From Lysinibacillus sphaericus (GTDB taxonomy: Bacteria > Bacillota > Bacilli > Bacillales_A > Planococcaceae): DNA of 64,000 nucleotides. A program made the position numbers and the translations under genes. The stretch lies in NCBI RefSeq assembly GCF_001629735.1, contig NZ_CP015224.1:4340001-4404000 (forward strand), written 5' to 3'. Below the pieces are notes generated by a model. The model saw nothing but the letters and a program-made list of their open reading frames with translations. It searched no databases and was not told the origin of the DNA. This document shows positions 1 to 8,916 of this stretch, in pieces; position 1 is the stretch's first letter, and the number at the start of each line of letters is the position of its first letter.

Positions 1-357
1 GTTGACTATGCAAAAGAACGTGTCCAATTTGGTAAACCAATCACGGCAAATCAAGGTGTGTCCTTTAAGCTAGCGGATATGGCAACTCAAATTGAGGCAT
101 CTCGACTTCTTACATACCAAGCGGCTTGGTTAGAATCTAATAACCTACCATATGGTAAGGCATCTGCAATGGCGAAATTAATGGCTGGCGATACGGCGAT
201 GAGTGTAACAACGGAGGCGGTTCAAGTATTTGGTGGTTATGGTTATACAAAAGATTATCCAGTAGAACGCTTTATGCGTGATGCAAAAATCACACAAATT
301 TATGAAGGTACGCAAGAGATTCAACGACTAGTTATCTCGCGTATGTTAACTAAATAA
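1..357 (+). CDS. Acyl-CoA dehydrogenase, C-terminal part (5' end outside window)
   Basis: The reading frame is open from base 1, so the gene starts upstream; only the last 118 codons are here. Acyl-CoA dehydrogenases are FAD enzymes that form the 2,3-double bond of acyl-CoA thioesters and pass electrons to ETF. The visible part is the C-terminal helical domain, with the family signature QVFGGYGY followed by the IYEGT-x2-IQ motif, whose Glu is the catalytic base in short- and medium-chain members. It ends 3 bases before a TTG/ATG start of a TetR regulator, so the two are probably co-transcribed and translationally coupled. The next gene, icmF, also handles short branched acyl-CoAs. Chain-length specificity cannot be read from this fragment. 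Confidence 0.93.
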   Translation, partial: VDYAKERVQFGKPITANQGVSFKLADMATQIEASRLLTYQAAWLESNNLPYGKASAMAKLMAGDTAMSVTTEAVQVFGGYGYTKDYPVERFMRDAKITQIYEGTQEIQRLVISRMLTK

Positions 358-360
358 TTG

Positions 361-993
361 ATGACCGAAAAAGATAAAAGGCCCCAAGTACAGTCAACTG
401 TAAAAGATGAAAATTTAATCGCCATTCGTCGTGAGCAAATGATTCAGGGAGCTATTAAGTTATTCAAAGAAAAAGGCTTCCATCGGGCCACAACGAGAGA
501 AATCGCAAAAGCTGCAGGCTTTAGTATCGGTACCTTATATGAGTACATTCGAACAAAAGAGGATGTTCTTTACCTTGTATGTGATAGTATCTATCATCAT
601 GCAATGGAACGACTTTCAAGTTACGAGATTAAAGCAGGAACAATCGAAGAGCTGAAGGAAATGATCCGAGAATACTTCCTTCAAATCGATAGCATGGTTG
701 ATGAGCTCACAATCATGTATCAAGAAACAAAATCATTATCAAAAGAAGCGCAACGTTATGTCTTTAGTAAAGAGTTTGAAATGGTTGCTACTTTTGAAAG
801 ATTGCTAAAGCGCTGTGTACAGTCTGGTGACATATCAATGACAGACAAGCAGATTCATTTAGCAGCCAATAATTTAGTGGTGTCTGGACAAAGTTGGGCA
901 TTCCGCAAATGGGCATTACATCGCCAACATTCAATTGATGAGTTTATCGACATGCAAATCACATTGTTCATTTCAGGCATAAAGGGGTTTTAA
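361..993 (+). CDS. TetR/AcrR-family transcriptional regulator
   Basis: A 210-residue protein with an N-terminal TetR helix-turn-helix at about residues 25-75 (TTREIAKAAGFSIGTLYEYI is the typical recognition-helix region) and a variable C-terminal ligand-binding/dimer domain. It follows the acyl-CoA dehydrogenase directly and precedes icmF, so a fatty-acyl-CoA-responsive repressor of this acyl-CoA cluster (FadR-like role) is likely but is inferred from context. I chose the ATG at 361; an in-frame TTG lies at 358. Neither has a good Shine-Dalgarno, which suggests coupling to the upstream stop codon. A terminator follows at 1011, so icmF is a separate transcript or depends on read-through. Confidence 0.85.
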   Translation: MTEKDKRPQVQSTVKDENLIAIRREQMIQGAIKLFKEKGFHRATTREIAKAAGFSIGTLYEYIRTKEDVLYLVCDSIYHHAMERLSSYEIKAGTIEELKEMIREYFLQIDSMVDELTIMYQETKSLSKEAQRYVFSKEFEMVATFERLLKRCVQSGDISMTDKQIHLAANNLVVSGQSWAFRKWALHRQHSIDEFIDMQITLFISGIKGF

Positions 994-1010
994 TATTTCG
1001 TTAGGGGGTT

Positions 1011-1054
1011 GTCGGTAATTGCATAAAGCGACATTGCAATTGCCGGCTTTTTTT
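1011..1054 (+). terminator. Rho-independent terminator after the TetR gene
   Basis: Inverted repeat GTCGGTAATTGCA (1011-1023) / TGCAATTGCCGGC (1035-1047) with an 11-base loop, followed directly by a run of seven T residues. Confidence 0.85.
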
Positions 1055-1085
1055 ATTCATTAAGGGGAGAGAGTGGGGATTTCAT

Positions 1086-4000
1086 ATGACAAAGGTAGAA
1101 GTATATCGTCCAAAAAATCACGTACGTTTTGTGACAGCATCGAGTCTTTTTGATGGACATGATGCTTCGGTCAATATTATGCGACGCATTTTGCAATCGA
1201 GCGGTGTAGAAGTAATCCATTTAGGTCATAACCGATCAGTTGAAGAAGTCGTAAATGCTGCGATACAAGAGGATGCGCAAGGTATTGCTATTTCTTCTTA
1301 TCAAGGCGGGCATATGGAATACTTTAAATATATGTATGATTTACTGCGTGAAAAAGGGGCACCACATATAAAAATATATGGCGGTGGGGGTGGAGTAATT
1401 CTACCGCGTGAAATAAAAGAGCTTCATTCTTACGGCATTGCAGGAATTTTCTCGCCAGAGGATGGCCGTGTTTTAGGGCTTCAAGGAATGATTAATGAGC
1501 AAATTAAAGGAACAGATTTTCCTACTGCAACTGGTAGCTATTTAGAAAAATTAGAGTCTTTAACAACAGAGACTCCAGAAATTTTAGCTAATTTAATTAC
1601 AGCTGCCGAGTCAAATGACGATGAAGACACGAAAAAAATGCTGGAGGAAGCACGGAAGCGTTCAAAAGGAACACCTGTTATGGGAATCACCGGAACAGGG
1701 GGAGCAGGTAAATCTTCATTAACGGATGAACTAATCCGCCGCTTCTTAAAAGAATTCCCGGAAAAACGTGTGGCAATTTTGTCCGTCGATCCAACAAAGC
1801 AAAAAACGGGTGGGGCATTACTTGGAGATCGTATTCGTATGAATGCCATCTTTAATAACCGTGTCTATATGCGTAGCTTAGCCACACGAGGCTCTCGTAC
1901 GGAATTAACCGCATCCATTGGGGACGTAATAGATGTAGTACGTGTAGCAGGTTATGATTTAATTATCGTTGAAACAAGTGGTATTGGTCAGGGTGATGCC
2001 GAGATTACAAAATATACCGATTTATCGATGTATGTGATGACTAGTGAGTTCGGTGCACCAACACAGCTTGAGAAGATTGATATGATTGATTTTGCAGATG
2101 TTATTGCTATTAATAAATTCGAGCGTAAAGGTTCAGAGGACGCACTACGCCAAGTACAAAAACAATATCAGCGTTCGCGAGAACTTTGGGATGAATCACT
2201 TGATAATATGCCAGTTTACGGTACAATTGCTAGCCAATTTAATGATAAAGGAACAAATGCATTATTTGCCGCGCTAGTGCAAATCATTAACCAAAAAGTG
2301 GGTAGCGATTGGGAAACGAGCTATGAGCAATTTGCTAAAACACAAAAGCAAGATGTAATTATTCCAAATGATCGTCGTTATTATTTACGAGAGCTTACTG
2401 ATACAGTGCGTGGCTATCATAAAAAAACAGAGCAGCAGGTAGCATTTGCTCGTCGTCTATTCCAATTAGAGGGGGCTATCGCTGCTGTTAAGGAAAAAGC
2501 ACCGGATGATGCACTTATCACATCGCTTAATTCTTTAGCAGAAGGTGTCCGAGACGAATTAACGGCTGAATCCAAGCGTATATTAGACAATTGGCAAGCT
2601 TTAAAGGATGCGTATGCTGGGGATGAATTTGTGACGAAAGTTCGTGATAAAGAGATTCGCACAATATTGAAGACAACAAGTCTTTCAGGTACGAAAATTC
2701 CAAAGGTTGTATTACCAAAATTTGAAGACTACGGTGAAATTTTGCGCTGGGTTTATAAAGAAAATGTGCCTGGTGAATTTCCCTATACGGCCGGTGTTTT
2801 CCAATTCAAACGCGAGGGAGAAGATCCGAAGCGCCAATTTGCTGGTGAAGGGACACCAGAGCGTACAAATAAACGCTTCCACTATTTATCGAAGGACGAT
2901 GACGCGAAACGTTTATCTACAGCATTTGATTCCGTAACATTGTACGGGGAGGACCCGGATTATCGACCAGATATTTATGGTAAAGTTGGAGAATCGGGTG
3001 TATCAATCTGTACGTTAGAGGATATGAAAAAACTGTATGCAGGCTTTGATTTATGTGCACCATCTACATCTGTATCTATGACAATCAATGGTCCAGCACC
3101 TATCATTTTGGCTATGTTCATGAATACAGCGATTGATCAGCAAATAAAATTACGTGAGCAAGAGTTAGGGCGTACTTTGACAGTTGAAGAATTTACAGAG
3201 ACACGTGAAAAAACACTACAGGTCGTTCGTGGAACAGTGCAAGCAGACATCCTGAAAGAAGATCAAGGTCAAAATACATGTATTTTTTCTACAGAATTTG
3301 CCTTACGTATGATGGGGGATATTCAGCAATACTTTATTGACCATAAGGTTCGCAACTACTACTCCGTTTCGATTTCTGGTTATCATATTGCGGAGGCGGG
3401 AGCAAATCCTATTTCTCAATTAGCCTTTACTTTAGCGAATGGTTTCACGTATGTAGAATATTATTTAAGCCGAGGCATGAATATTAATGACTTCGCGCCT
3501 AACTTATCGTTCTTCTTCTCCAATGGACTTGATCCGGAATATACAGTTATCGGACGTGTAGCTCGTCGAATTTGGGCGATTGTGATGCGTGATAAATATG
3601 GTGCAAATGAGCGTGCCCAAAAGCTAAAATATCACATTCAAACTTCAGGTCGTAGTCTACATGCGCAGGAGATTGATTTTAATGATATTCGTACAACATT
3701 ACAGGCTTTGATGGCCTTACAGGATAACTGTAACTCCCTGCATACAAATGCCTATGATGAGGCGATTACAACACCTACTGAGGAATCTGTACGTCGTGCA
3801 ATGGCTATTCAAATGATTATTACGAAAGAGCATGGTTTAGCGAAAAACGAAAATCCACTTCAAGGTGCATTTATTGTGGAAGAGCTGACAGATCTTGTAG
3901 AGGAGGCTGTCCTCGAAGAATTTGATCGCATCAATGATCGTGGTGGCGTGTTAGGAGCCATGGAGACGCAATATCAGCGAGGGAAAATCCAAGAGGAGTC

Positions 4001-4334
4001 CATGCATTATGAAATGTTAAAACATTCAGGGGAGTTACCGATTATCGGGGTTAATACTTACTTGAACCCAAACCCAGCTTCTGATGCTGATATTGATAAT
4101 ATGGAAATTGCTCGTGCATCGACGGAAGAGAAGGAAACACAAATTCACAATTTACAAGCTTTCTGGAAGGCCAATGAAGCTAAAAGCGAGGCGGCCATTA
4201 AACGATTACAAGACGTAGCTGTTCATAATGGAAATATCTTTGCGGAATTAATGGAAACTGTCAAAGTAGCTAGCTTGGGACAAATTACGAAAGCTTTATA
4301 TGAAGTTGGTGGACAATATCGTCGTAATATGTAG
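1086..4334 (+). CDS. icmF: Fused isobutyryl-CoA mutase / G-protein chaperone IcmF
   Basis: A 1082-residue adenosylcobalamin-dependent mutase that interconverts branched and linear acyl-CoAs (isobutyryl/n-butyryl or isovaleryl/pivalyl). Domain order is the IcmF fusion: an N-terminal B12-binding domain with D-x-H (D23, H25 as lower cobalt ligand); a MeaB-like GTPase with a Walker A loop at about 201-211 and an NKFE guanine-specificity motif at 343-346; then the large substrate-binding barrel from about 545 to the end ([10 protein letters not shown]). The start ATG at 1086 has an AAGGGGAGAG ribosome binding site. The neighbouring acyl-CoA dehydrogenase and TetR regulator fit branched-chain amino or fatty acid metabolism. 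B. subtilis 168 has no such gene here. Exact substrate preference is not decided by what I can see. Confidence 0.95.
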   Translation: MTKVEVYRPKNHVRFVTASSLFDGHDASVNIMRRILQSSGVEVIHLGHNRSVEEVVNAAIQEDAQGIAISSYQGGHMEYFKYMYDLLREKGAPHIKIYGGGGGVILPREIKELHSYGIAGIFSPEDGRVLGLQGMINEQIKGTDFPTATGSYLEKLESLTTETPEILANLITAAESNDDEDTKKMLEEARKRSKGTPVMGITGTGGAGKSSLTDELIRRFLKEFPEKRVAILSVDPTKQKTGGALLGDRIRMNAIFNNRVYMRSLATRGSRTELTASIGDVIDVVRVAGYDLIIVETSGIGQGDAEITKYTDLSMYVMTSEFGAPTQLEKIDMIDFADVIAINKFERKGSEDALRQVQKQYQRSRELWDESLDNMPVYGTIASQFNDKGTNALFAALVQIINQKVGSDWETSYEQFAKTQKQDVIIPNDRRYYLRELTDTVRGYHKKTEQQVAFARRLFQLEGAIAAVKEKAPDDALITSLNSLAEGVRDELTAESKRILDNWQALKDAYAGDEFVTKVRDKEIRTILKTTSLSGTKIPKVVLPKFEDYGEILRWVYKENVPGEFPYTAGVFQFKREGEDPKRQFAGEGTPERTNKRFHYLSKDDDAKRLSTAFDSVTLYGEDPDYRPDIYGKVGESGVSICTLEDMKKLYAGFDLCAPSTSVSMTINGPAPIILAMFMNTAIDQQIKLREQELGRTLTVEEFTETREKTLQVVRGTVQADILKEDQGQNTCIFSTEFALRMMGDIQQYFIDHKVRNYYSVSISGYHIAEAGANPISQLAFTLANGFTYVEYYLSRGMNINDFAPNLSFFFSNGLDPEYTVIGRVARRIWAIVMRDKYGANERAQKLKYHIQTSGRSLHAQEIDFNDIRTTLQALMALQDNCNSLHTNAYDEAITTPTEESVRRAMAIQMIITKEHGLAKNENPLQGAFIVEELTDLVEEAVLEEFDRINDRGGVLGAMETQYQRGKIQEESMHYEMLKHSGELPIIGVNTYLNPNPASDADIDNMEIARASTEEKETQIHNLQAFWKANEAKSEAAIKRLQDVAVHNGNIFAELMETVKVASLGQITKALYEVGGQYRRNM

Positions 4335-4399
4335 ACAGAGATAAACAATTTTACACGTTTACAAATACTTTTTTAATGTATAAGCTTCTCTAGTTTTTT

Positions 4400-4437
4400 A
4401 GTGTCTAGTCTTAGGATTAGGCACTTCTTTTTTTTTT
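4400..4437 (+). terminator. Rho-independent terminator after icmF
   Basis: Stem AGTGTCTAG (4400-4408) / TTAGGCACT (4417-4425) with two G-U pairs, followed by a long T-rich run. Confidence 0.75.
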
Positions 4438-4480
4438 CGCTATAATAGAAATGTAAAAAAAAGGGGAGGCGCGGTAGAGG

Positions 4481-4639
4481 ATGAAATCAGCTATTCACTA
4501 CATAATTGTATTAGCTTTAGTATTGGGAGCCATTTTCCTGTATAATAAGCAAATTGGCGCTATTCCTTTACTACTATTATCTGTCTATTTGTTTTATCTT
4601 GGCATTAAAAAAATGCGTAATATAAAAAACAGTAATTGA
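4481..4639 (+). CDS. Small two-helix membrane protein (52 aa)
   Basis: Not recognised. A 52-codon open frame begins at ATG 4481 after a strong AAAAGGGGAGG ribosome binding site (4469-4479) and ends at TGA 4637-4639. A TATAAT box at 4441-4446 lies just after the icmF terminator and could be its -10. The protein has two hydrophobic stretches, roughly residues 6-21 and 25-41, separated by a short YNKQ turn, and ends in a basic tail (KKMRNIKNSN), so a hairpin membrane protein with both ends in the cytoplasm is the simplest reading. It stands alone between icmF and rpoE. Function unknown; it is too short for a domain assignment by eye. Confidence 0.6.
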   Translation: MKSAIHYIIVLALVLGAIFLYNKQIGAIPLLLLSVYLFYLGIKKMRNIKNSN

Positions 4640-4791
4640 AGCTAGCAAAGGGGCTAAAACTTTGTATATAATGGGTATTATGCTTATTGTATGGAAAGTA
4701 CCTTTTGCGTGGCCATTTTGCTGCGCTTGGAAAATAAAGCACCATGTAATTTTAAAACGTCCATTGTGATGAGGGAAAGGAAGTGCACGAA

Positions 4792-5337
4792 TTGAATTTT
4801 CGTGAAATGACAAAGGAACAATTAACAGAAGAGTCGTTAATTAACTTAGCGTATGTAATTTTAAATGAAAAACGTGCCTCAGTAACTTTTAATGATTTGT
4901 TAAAAATAATTCAAGAGCTTGTAGGCTACAGTGATGAAGAAATTAAATCCCGCCTACTACAATTTTACACAGATCTTAATGTAGATGGCCGCTTCTTATA
5001 TAACCAAGAAACAGGCTGGGGCTTACGTGAATGGTTTAAAGTAGAGCAGATTGAGGAAGAAACAGCACCGTCTGTTAAAACTCAAAAGAAAAAATCTAAA
5101 GCTTCTGCGGATGAAGATGATGATCTAGAAGAAGATATCGATTTGGATGAAGAAGATATCGACTTCGACGAGGACTATGAAGAATTCGTGGATGAAGAAG
5201 AGATAGACGAAGAAGATGAAGATAAAGAAGATATTGATTTTGATGAAGACGAAGATTTAGAAGATATTGAAGAAATCGATGAAGAGTTTATTGATGAAGA
5301 AGAAGAGGAGTTCGAAGAAGAAGAGGAAGAAATCTAA
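4792..5337 (+). CDS. rpoE: DNA-directed RNA polymerase delta subunit
   Basis: Delta is the Firmicute-specific RNA polymerase subunit that promotes core recycling and raises sensitivity to the initiating NTP concentration. The N-terminal HARE-HTH domain is about residues 1-85 (FYTDLNVDGRF and WGLREW are diagnostic), followed by a short lysine-rich linker and an intrinsically disordered C-terminal half made almost entirely of Asp/Glu, the known nucleic-acid-mimicking tail. I place the start at TTG 4792, eight bases after the GAAAGGAAG ribosome binding site; an in-frame GTG at 4783 is directly against that site and less likely. Gene order rpoE-pyrG-spo0F is as in B. subtilis. Confidence 0.93.
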   Translation: MNFREMTKEQLTEESLINLAYVILNEKRASVTFNDLLKIIQELVGYSDEEIKSRLLQFYTDLNVDGRFLYNQETGWGLREWFKVEQIEEETAPSVKTQKKKSKASADEDDDLEEDIDLDEEDIDFDEDYEEFVDEEEIDEEDEDKEDIDFDEDEDLEDIEEIDEEFIDEEEEEFEEEEEEI

Positions 5338-5385
5338 AACCTCACTCTTAGAATTTTCTTACTTTTATGCTTGATGTAAAAATTC

Positions 5386-5422
5386 TTGACTTCTATCACG
5401 GTTACGTTTAATCTTTTACTTG
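5386..5422 (+). promoter_or_regulatory. pyrG promoter, transcript starting with GGG
   Basis: TTGACT (5386-5391), exactly 17 bases, TAATCT (5409-5414), and seven bases later the sequence GGGCTCC beginning at 5422. The position of +1 is inferred from spacing. In B. subtilis the pyrG transcript also starts with GGGC, which is the basis of its CTP-sensitive control. Confidence 0.75.
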
Positions 5423-5499
5423 GGCTCCTTAAAAAAAAGGAGAAAGACCGTGTATATAATACGCTCCCCCTGCAGACCTTGCAGGAGGAGCGTTTTTTT
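5422..5499 (+). promoter_or_regulatory. pyrG leader attenuator (CTP-sensitive, reiterative transcription type)
   Basis: The predicted transcript begins GGGCUCC and about 40 bases later runs into a strong intrinsic terminator: ACGCTCC-CCCTGCA (5461-5474) pairing with TGCAGGAGGAGCGT (5480-5493), then seven T. The 5' arm contains the pyrimidine-rich GCTCCCCCT. In the established B. subtilis pyrG mechanism, low CTP causes polymerase to stutter and add extra G residues at the 5' end; this poly(G) pairs with the C/U-rich arm and prevents termination. All parts of that mechanism are visible here. A short 5' hairpin CTCCTT / AAGGAG (5425-5442) is also present. Confidence 0.75.
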
Positions 5500-5779
5500 G
5501 TTTTTAACTTTATTCAGACTAGCTCTCCCATACTTTTTGCGCGGATATGAATATAAATGTTTTAAAGTATTCATGATGTATAGTAAACGGTGACTGAATA
5601 AATGTTAAAGTTTTAAGGTTTAAAGGAAAGTGGAAAAGAGATAGAAACGATGACAGCTTCGAATCGACTACAAATTTGTAGACATTCTCGGCTTTTCTTT
5701 TTTTAGGGTGTTTGACTGTCAGATGTTCTAATCCCTAACAAAACAACTTATCTAGCAATTCTAAAGGAGGAATTTTTTC
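5500..5779 (+). other. Long untranslated stretch between pyrG attenuator and pyrG
   Basis: No gene seen. It holds a perfect 7-bp inverted repeat ATGAATA (5547-5553) / TATTCAT (5568-5574) and a second terminator-like element: the palindrome CTACAAATTTGTAG (5668-5681), flanked by imperfectly complementary GCTTCGAAT and ATTCTCGGC, followed by CTTTTCTTTTTTT. Whether the latter terminates transcription is not clear. The region ends with the strong AAAGGAGG ribosome binding site of pyrG. Confidence 0.5.
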
Positions 5780-7372
5780 ATGACGAAGTATATTTTTGTA
5801 ACAGGTGGGGTTGTATCATCACTTGGAAAAGGGATTGTTGCAGCATCTCTAGGCCGTTTATTAAAAAACCGCGGTTTAGAAGTTACGATTCAAAAATTTG
5901 ACCCATATATTAATATCGATCCAGGTACAATGAGTCCTTATCAACATGGTGAGGTTTTTGTAACAGATGATGGTGCTGAGGCTGACTTAGATTTAGGACA
6001 TTATGAACGTTTTATTGATATTAACCTAGGAAAGCATTCTACAGTAACTTCAGGTCGTGTGTATCAATCTGTATTACAGAAGGAACGTCGTGGTGATTAC
6101 AACGGTGGTACTGTACAAGTTATTCCTCACATTACAAATGAAATTAAAGATCGTATCCAACGTGCTGGTCGCGAGACAAATGCAGACGTTGTTATTACAG
6201 AAGTAGGTGGAACAGTAGGCGATATTGAATCCTTACCTTTCCTTGAAGCTATCCGTCAAATGAAAACTAATTTAGGTCATAACAATGTAATGTATATCCA
6301 CTGTACATTGATTCCTTATATTAAAGCAGCTGGTGAACTAAAAACAAAGCCAACTCAGCATTCCGTAAAAGAGTTACGTTCTTTAGGTATTCAACCAAAT
6401 ATTATCGTTGTGCGTACTGAACAAGAGGTTCCACAAGATATGAAAGAGAAATTAGCTTTATTCTGTGATGTTCAACCACATGAAATTATTGAATCACGTG
6501 ATGCGGAGCATTTATATGAAGTACCATTAAACCTACATGCCCAAGATATTGATGATATCGTTCTTGACCATTTTGGTATTACAGCTCCAGAAGCTGATAT
6601 GGAAGAATGGCGTGAGCTGGTAGACAAAGTGAAAAACTTACCAAACAAAAGAAAAGTAGCGTTAGTCGGGAAATATGTAGAACTACAGGATGCTTATATT
6701 TCAGTGGTAGAAGCATTGAAGCATGCAGGCTATGTTTATAATTCTGATATTGAAATTGACTGGATTAATGCAGAACATGTCAATGCTGATAATGTAGCTG
6801 CACTATTAAAAGATGCTGATGCGATTTTAGTACCAGGTGGCTTCGGTGATCGTGGTGTAGAAGGGAAAATTTTAGCAACGCAATTTGCGCGTGAAAATAA
6901 TGTACCATTCTTAGGTATCTGCTTAGGTATGCAGCTTGCAACAATTGAATATGCACGTAATGTACTAGGCCTAAAAGGTGCTCATTCTACAGAGCTTGAT
7001 GCAAACACAGAGTACCCAATTATCGACTTCTTACCAGATCAAAATGATAGTGTAGACATTGGCGGAACATTACGTTTAGGATTATACCCATGTAAATTAA
7101 AAGACGGATCTAAGGCAAGTGAAGCATATGGCAAAGAGCTTGTTTATGAGCGTCATCGTCATCGTTATGAATTTAACAATGAATATCGTGAAGCAATGGA
7201 AGCAGCTGGTCTTGTCTTCTCAGGTACAAGCCCTGATGGTAAGCTAGTTGAAATTATTGAGCTACCAGAGAATAATTTCTTTGTAGCATGTCAATTCCAC
7301 CCAGAGTTAGTGTCACGACCAAATCGTCCACAACCTCTGTTCCGTGACTTTATCGGCGCAACATTTAAATAA
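5780..7372 (+). CDS. pyrG: CTP synthase (glutamine-hydrolysing)
   Basis: Converts UTP, ATP and glutamine to CTP, the last step of de novo pyrimidine synthesis; cytosolic tetramer. The 530-residue protein has the N-terminal amidoligase domain with P-loop-like [10 protein letters not shown] (residues 9-18) and a C-terminal class I glutamine amidotransferase domain with nucleophile Cys381 in GICLGM and the His507/Glu509 pair in FHPE. Length is the usual one for the family. Start ATG 5780 follows AAAGGAGG. It is preceded by a GGG-initiating leader with an attenuator, so expression should rise when CTP is scarce. A bidirectional terminator separates it from the convergent ywjG-like gene. Confidence 0.98.
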   Translation: MTKYIFVTGGVVSSLGKGIVAASLGRLLKNRGLEVTIQKFDPYINIDPGTMSPYQHGEVFVTDDGAEADLDLGHYERFIDINLGKHSTVTSGRVYQSVLQKERRGDYNGGTVQVIPHITNEIKDRIQRAGRETNADVVITEVGGTVGDIESLPFLEAIRQMKTNLGHNNVMYIHCTLIPYIKAAGELKTKPTQHSVKELRSLGIQPNIIVVRTEQEVPQDMKEKLALFCDVQPHEIIESRDAEHLYEVPLNLHAQDIDDIVLDHFGITAPEADMEEWRELVDKVKNLPNKRKVALVGKYVELQDAYISVVEALKHAGYVYNSDIEIDWINAEHVNADNVAALLKDADAILVPGGFGDRGVEGKILATQFARENNVPFLGICLGMQLATIEYARNVLGLKGAHSTELDANTEYPIIDFLPDQNDSVDIGGTLRLGLYPCKLKDGSKASEAYGKELVYERHRHRYEFNNEYREAMEAAGLVFSGTSPDGKLVEIIELPENNFFVACQFHPELVSRPNRPQPLFRDFIGATFK

Positions 7373-7374
7373 AC

Positions 7375-7412
7375 AAAAAAGAGTTGTCTCGGAATATGAG
7401 ACAACTCTTTTT
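7375..7412. terminator. Bidirectional terminator between pyrG and the ywjG-like gene
   Basis: AAAAAAGAGTTGTCTC (7375-7390) / GAGACAACTCTTTTT (7398-7412), a near-perfect stem with an A run on one side and a T run on the other, between two convergent genes. Confidence 0.88.
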
Positions 7413-7422
7413 AATTGAATTA

Positions 7423-7953
7423 TTACAATTCTTCCTCATCAAAACCAAGCATATCATCATAGGCCATTTTGACAGCCTCATAAACAAAAAGCCCTGCAAG
7501 TGCATGTGGTACAACTATCCGTTGACCTAAATCATTTGGCAATAAACCACCCTTTATACGAGTAGAAACATACGTATAGGCTAAGTCCATAAGAGGGTTT
7601 TCTGCACTGGCTGGTTCACTTGCAACAGCAGCGAAGGGAATAAATTGTGTATTTAATTTCTGAGCTAAAGCTAGTGCTTCTTCATCGTGTGCACTACGAG
7701 TAAAAATGCAAACTCGATCAGCTTCTGTTAAGTTTGTATCAGAAGTCCAAGGCGCTAACTTACTAAATGGTTCCACTGCTTGCAGAGCATTTAATTCCAC
7801 TGTCTGCATTTCTCCAAAGCAAGCGAAATAGACATTACCTTCGCCAATTGCAGCTTGTGCCAATAGCCTTGCAGTCTCCTCGATAGCATCCTCTTCATTT
7901 TGTGTAATTCTTTGTAATAATCCACTTACTTGTGTTGTTAGAATTTTTGACAT
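7423..7953 (-). CDS. ywjG: DUF2529-family protein, YwjG-like
   Basis: A 176-residue protein of the YwjG (DUF2529) family, recognised mainly by its place between pyrG and spo0F and by its sequence character; the family has no established function. The fold looks sugar-isomerase (SIS)-like: alternating helices and strands with sites such as CIFTRSAHDEEAL, an inference only. I use ATG 7953, preceded by AGAGGTGGG, rather than the upstream in-frame ATG at 7971, which lies inside the -10 box. It runs against its neighbours and has its own promoter. Confidence 0.75.
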   Translation of the reverse strand: MSKILTTQVSGLLQRITQNEEDAIEETARLLAQAAIGEGNVYFACFGEMQTVELNALQAVEPFSKLAPWTSDTNLTEADRVCIFTRSAHDEEALALAQKLNTQFIPFAAVASEPASAENPLMDLAYTYVSTRIKGGLLPNDLGQRIVVPHALAGLFVYEAVKMAYDDMLGFDEEEL

Positions 7954-7971
7954 GATCCCACCTCTACCCAT

Positions 7972-8000
7972 ATTATAGGGGTGAAAAAGGTAGAAAGCAA
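7972..8000 (-). promoter_or_regulatory. Sigma-A promoter of the ywjG-like gene
   Basis: On the minus strand TTGCTT (8000-7995), 17 bases, TATAAT (7977-7972), upstream of the ATG at 7953. Confidence 0.7.
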
Positions 8001-8022
8001 AAGCAGATAATTTATAATACTA

Positions 8023-8051
8023 GAAGGTATTAAGCTGAAAAAGTAGAATTA
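8023..8051 (+). promoter_or_regulatory. Sigma-H promoter of spo0F
   Basis: GAAGGTATT (8023-8031), 11 bases, GTAGAATTA (8043-8051). This fits the sigma-H pattern RnAGGAwww-(11-12)-RnnGAATww at all but one position. In B. subtilis spo0F is known to have a sigma-H promoter. Confidence 0.75.
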
Positions 8052-8108
8052 TACATAATAAAGAATATTTTTGTGTAAGAATAAAATATAAAAAGGGCGG
8101 AATGAAAT

Positions 8109-8468
8109 GTGAAACGATTACTAATTGTCGATGATCAGCAGGGAATTCGTTTGCTTTTAAATGAAGTGCTGAAAAAGGAAGGATATGTTACATATTTAGC
8201 AGCCAATGGCTTAGAGGCATTAAAGTATGCAGATGAACAAGACATGGATTGCGTATTACTAGATATGAAGATACCCGGAATGGATGGTATCGAAATTTTA
8301 AGACGTTTAAAAGAAAAGTTCCCAAAGCTTCCTGTATTTATGATGACAGCGTATGGCGAGCTAGATGTTGTACAAGAAGCTTTAAATCTAGGAGCGATTC
8401 GTTACTTTACGAAGCCTTTTGATATTTTTGAAGTACGTGATGAAGTCAACAAAGCGTTACAAGCATAA
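8109..8468 (+). CDS. spo0F: Sporulation phosphorelay response regulator Spo0F
   Basis: Single-domain receiver of 119 residues that takes phosphate from sporulation sensor kinases and passes it to Spo0B and then Spo0A. Asp8 and Asp9 bind metal, Asp52 (LLDMKIPG) is the phosphoacceptor, and the Thr (MMTAYG) and Lys (TKPF) switch residues are present. There is no output domain, and its place between the ywjG-like gene and fbaA matches B. subtilis. Start is GTG 8109 after AAAAGGGCGG. A sigma-H promoter candidate precedes it and a small terminator follows, so it is a single-gene unit. Confidence 0.95.
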   Translation: MKRLLIVDDQQGIRLLLNEVLKKEGYVTYLAANGLEALKYADEQDMDCVLLDMKIPGMDGIEILRRLKEKFPKLPVFMMTAYGELDVVQEALNLGAIRYFTKPFDIFEVRDEVNKALQA

Positions 8469-8470
8469 AG

Positions 8471-8503
8471 AACAGGCAGTGAGTACACGGCCTGTTTTCT
8501 TTA
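8471..8503 (+). terminator. Terminator after spo0F
   Basis: AACAGGC (8471-8477) / GCCTGTT (8490-8496) followed by TTCTTT. Confidence 0.65.
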
Positions 8504-8528
8504 TGCTTAAAAAAAGAGGGAGATTTTT

Positions 8529-8916
8529 TCAGGTTCAAGCGCTGTGGTTTAGTTGCCTACACATTGGTGTACACTGCCGCTTTGTTGGACTGCGCTTTCA
8601 TGTAGAAAATAATAGCCCTGCTTTTCAGGTTCAAGCGCTGTGGTTTAGTTACCTACACATTGGTGTACACTTCCGCTTTGTTGGACTGCGCTTTCATGTA
8701 GAAAATAATAGCCCCTGCTTTTCAGGTTCAAGCGCCGTCGTTACGTTGCACTGCACTTTGTCGACACTGCCGCTACGTTGCACTGCGCTTTCGTGTAGAA
8801 AATAATAGCCCCTGCTTTTCAGGTTCAAGCGCCGTCGTTACGTTGCACTGCACTTTGTCGACACTGCCGCTACGTTGCACTACGCTTTCGTGTAGAAAAT
8901 AATAGCCCCTGCTTTT
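8529..8916 (+). repeat. Four-unit tandem repeat (96-97 bp) between spo0F and fbaA
   Basis: Units begin at TCAGGTTCAAGCG at 8529, 8625, 8722 and 8819 (periods 96, 97, 97). Each unit ends in GAAAATAATAGCCCCTGCTTT (one C fewer in unit 1), which is the left arm of the terminator that closes the array, so each copy carries half a terminator. Edges are nearly invariant while the roughly 60-base core has two types: units 1 and 2 share one core, units 3 and 4 another, an A-A-B-B pattern. In type B the core itself contains two versions of TACGTTGCACTGC. An open frame across it (8419-8805) is a by-product of the repeat. Confidence 0.9.

Noticed and set aside
8419-8805. 128-codon open frame across the tandem repeat after spo0F
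   Set aside because: No ribosome binding site; the protein only mirrors the DNA repeat, and the frame overlaps the end of spo0F.
8722-8915. TTTGTCGAC in repeat units 3 and 4 as Spo0A boxes
   Set aside because: They match the 0A box except at the last base, but lie downstream of spo0F inside a repeat, far from any promoter I could identify.
8529-8916. Tandem units considered as a CRISPR array
   Set aside because: The units are 96-97 bp with only two core types, no short palindromic repeat with unique spacers, and no cas genes nearby.
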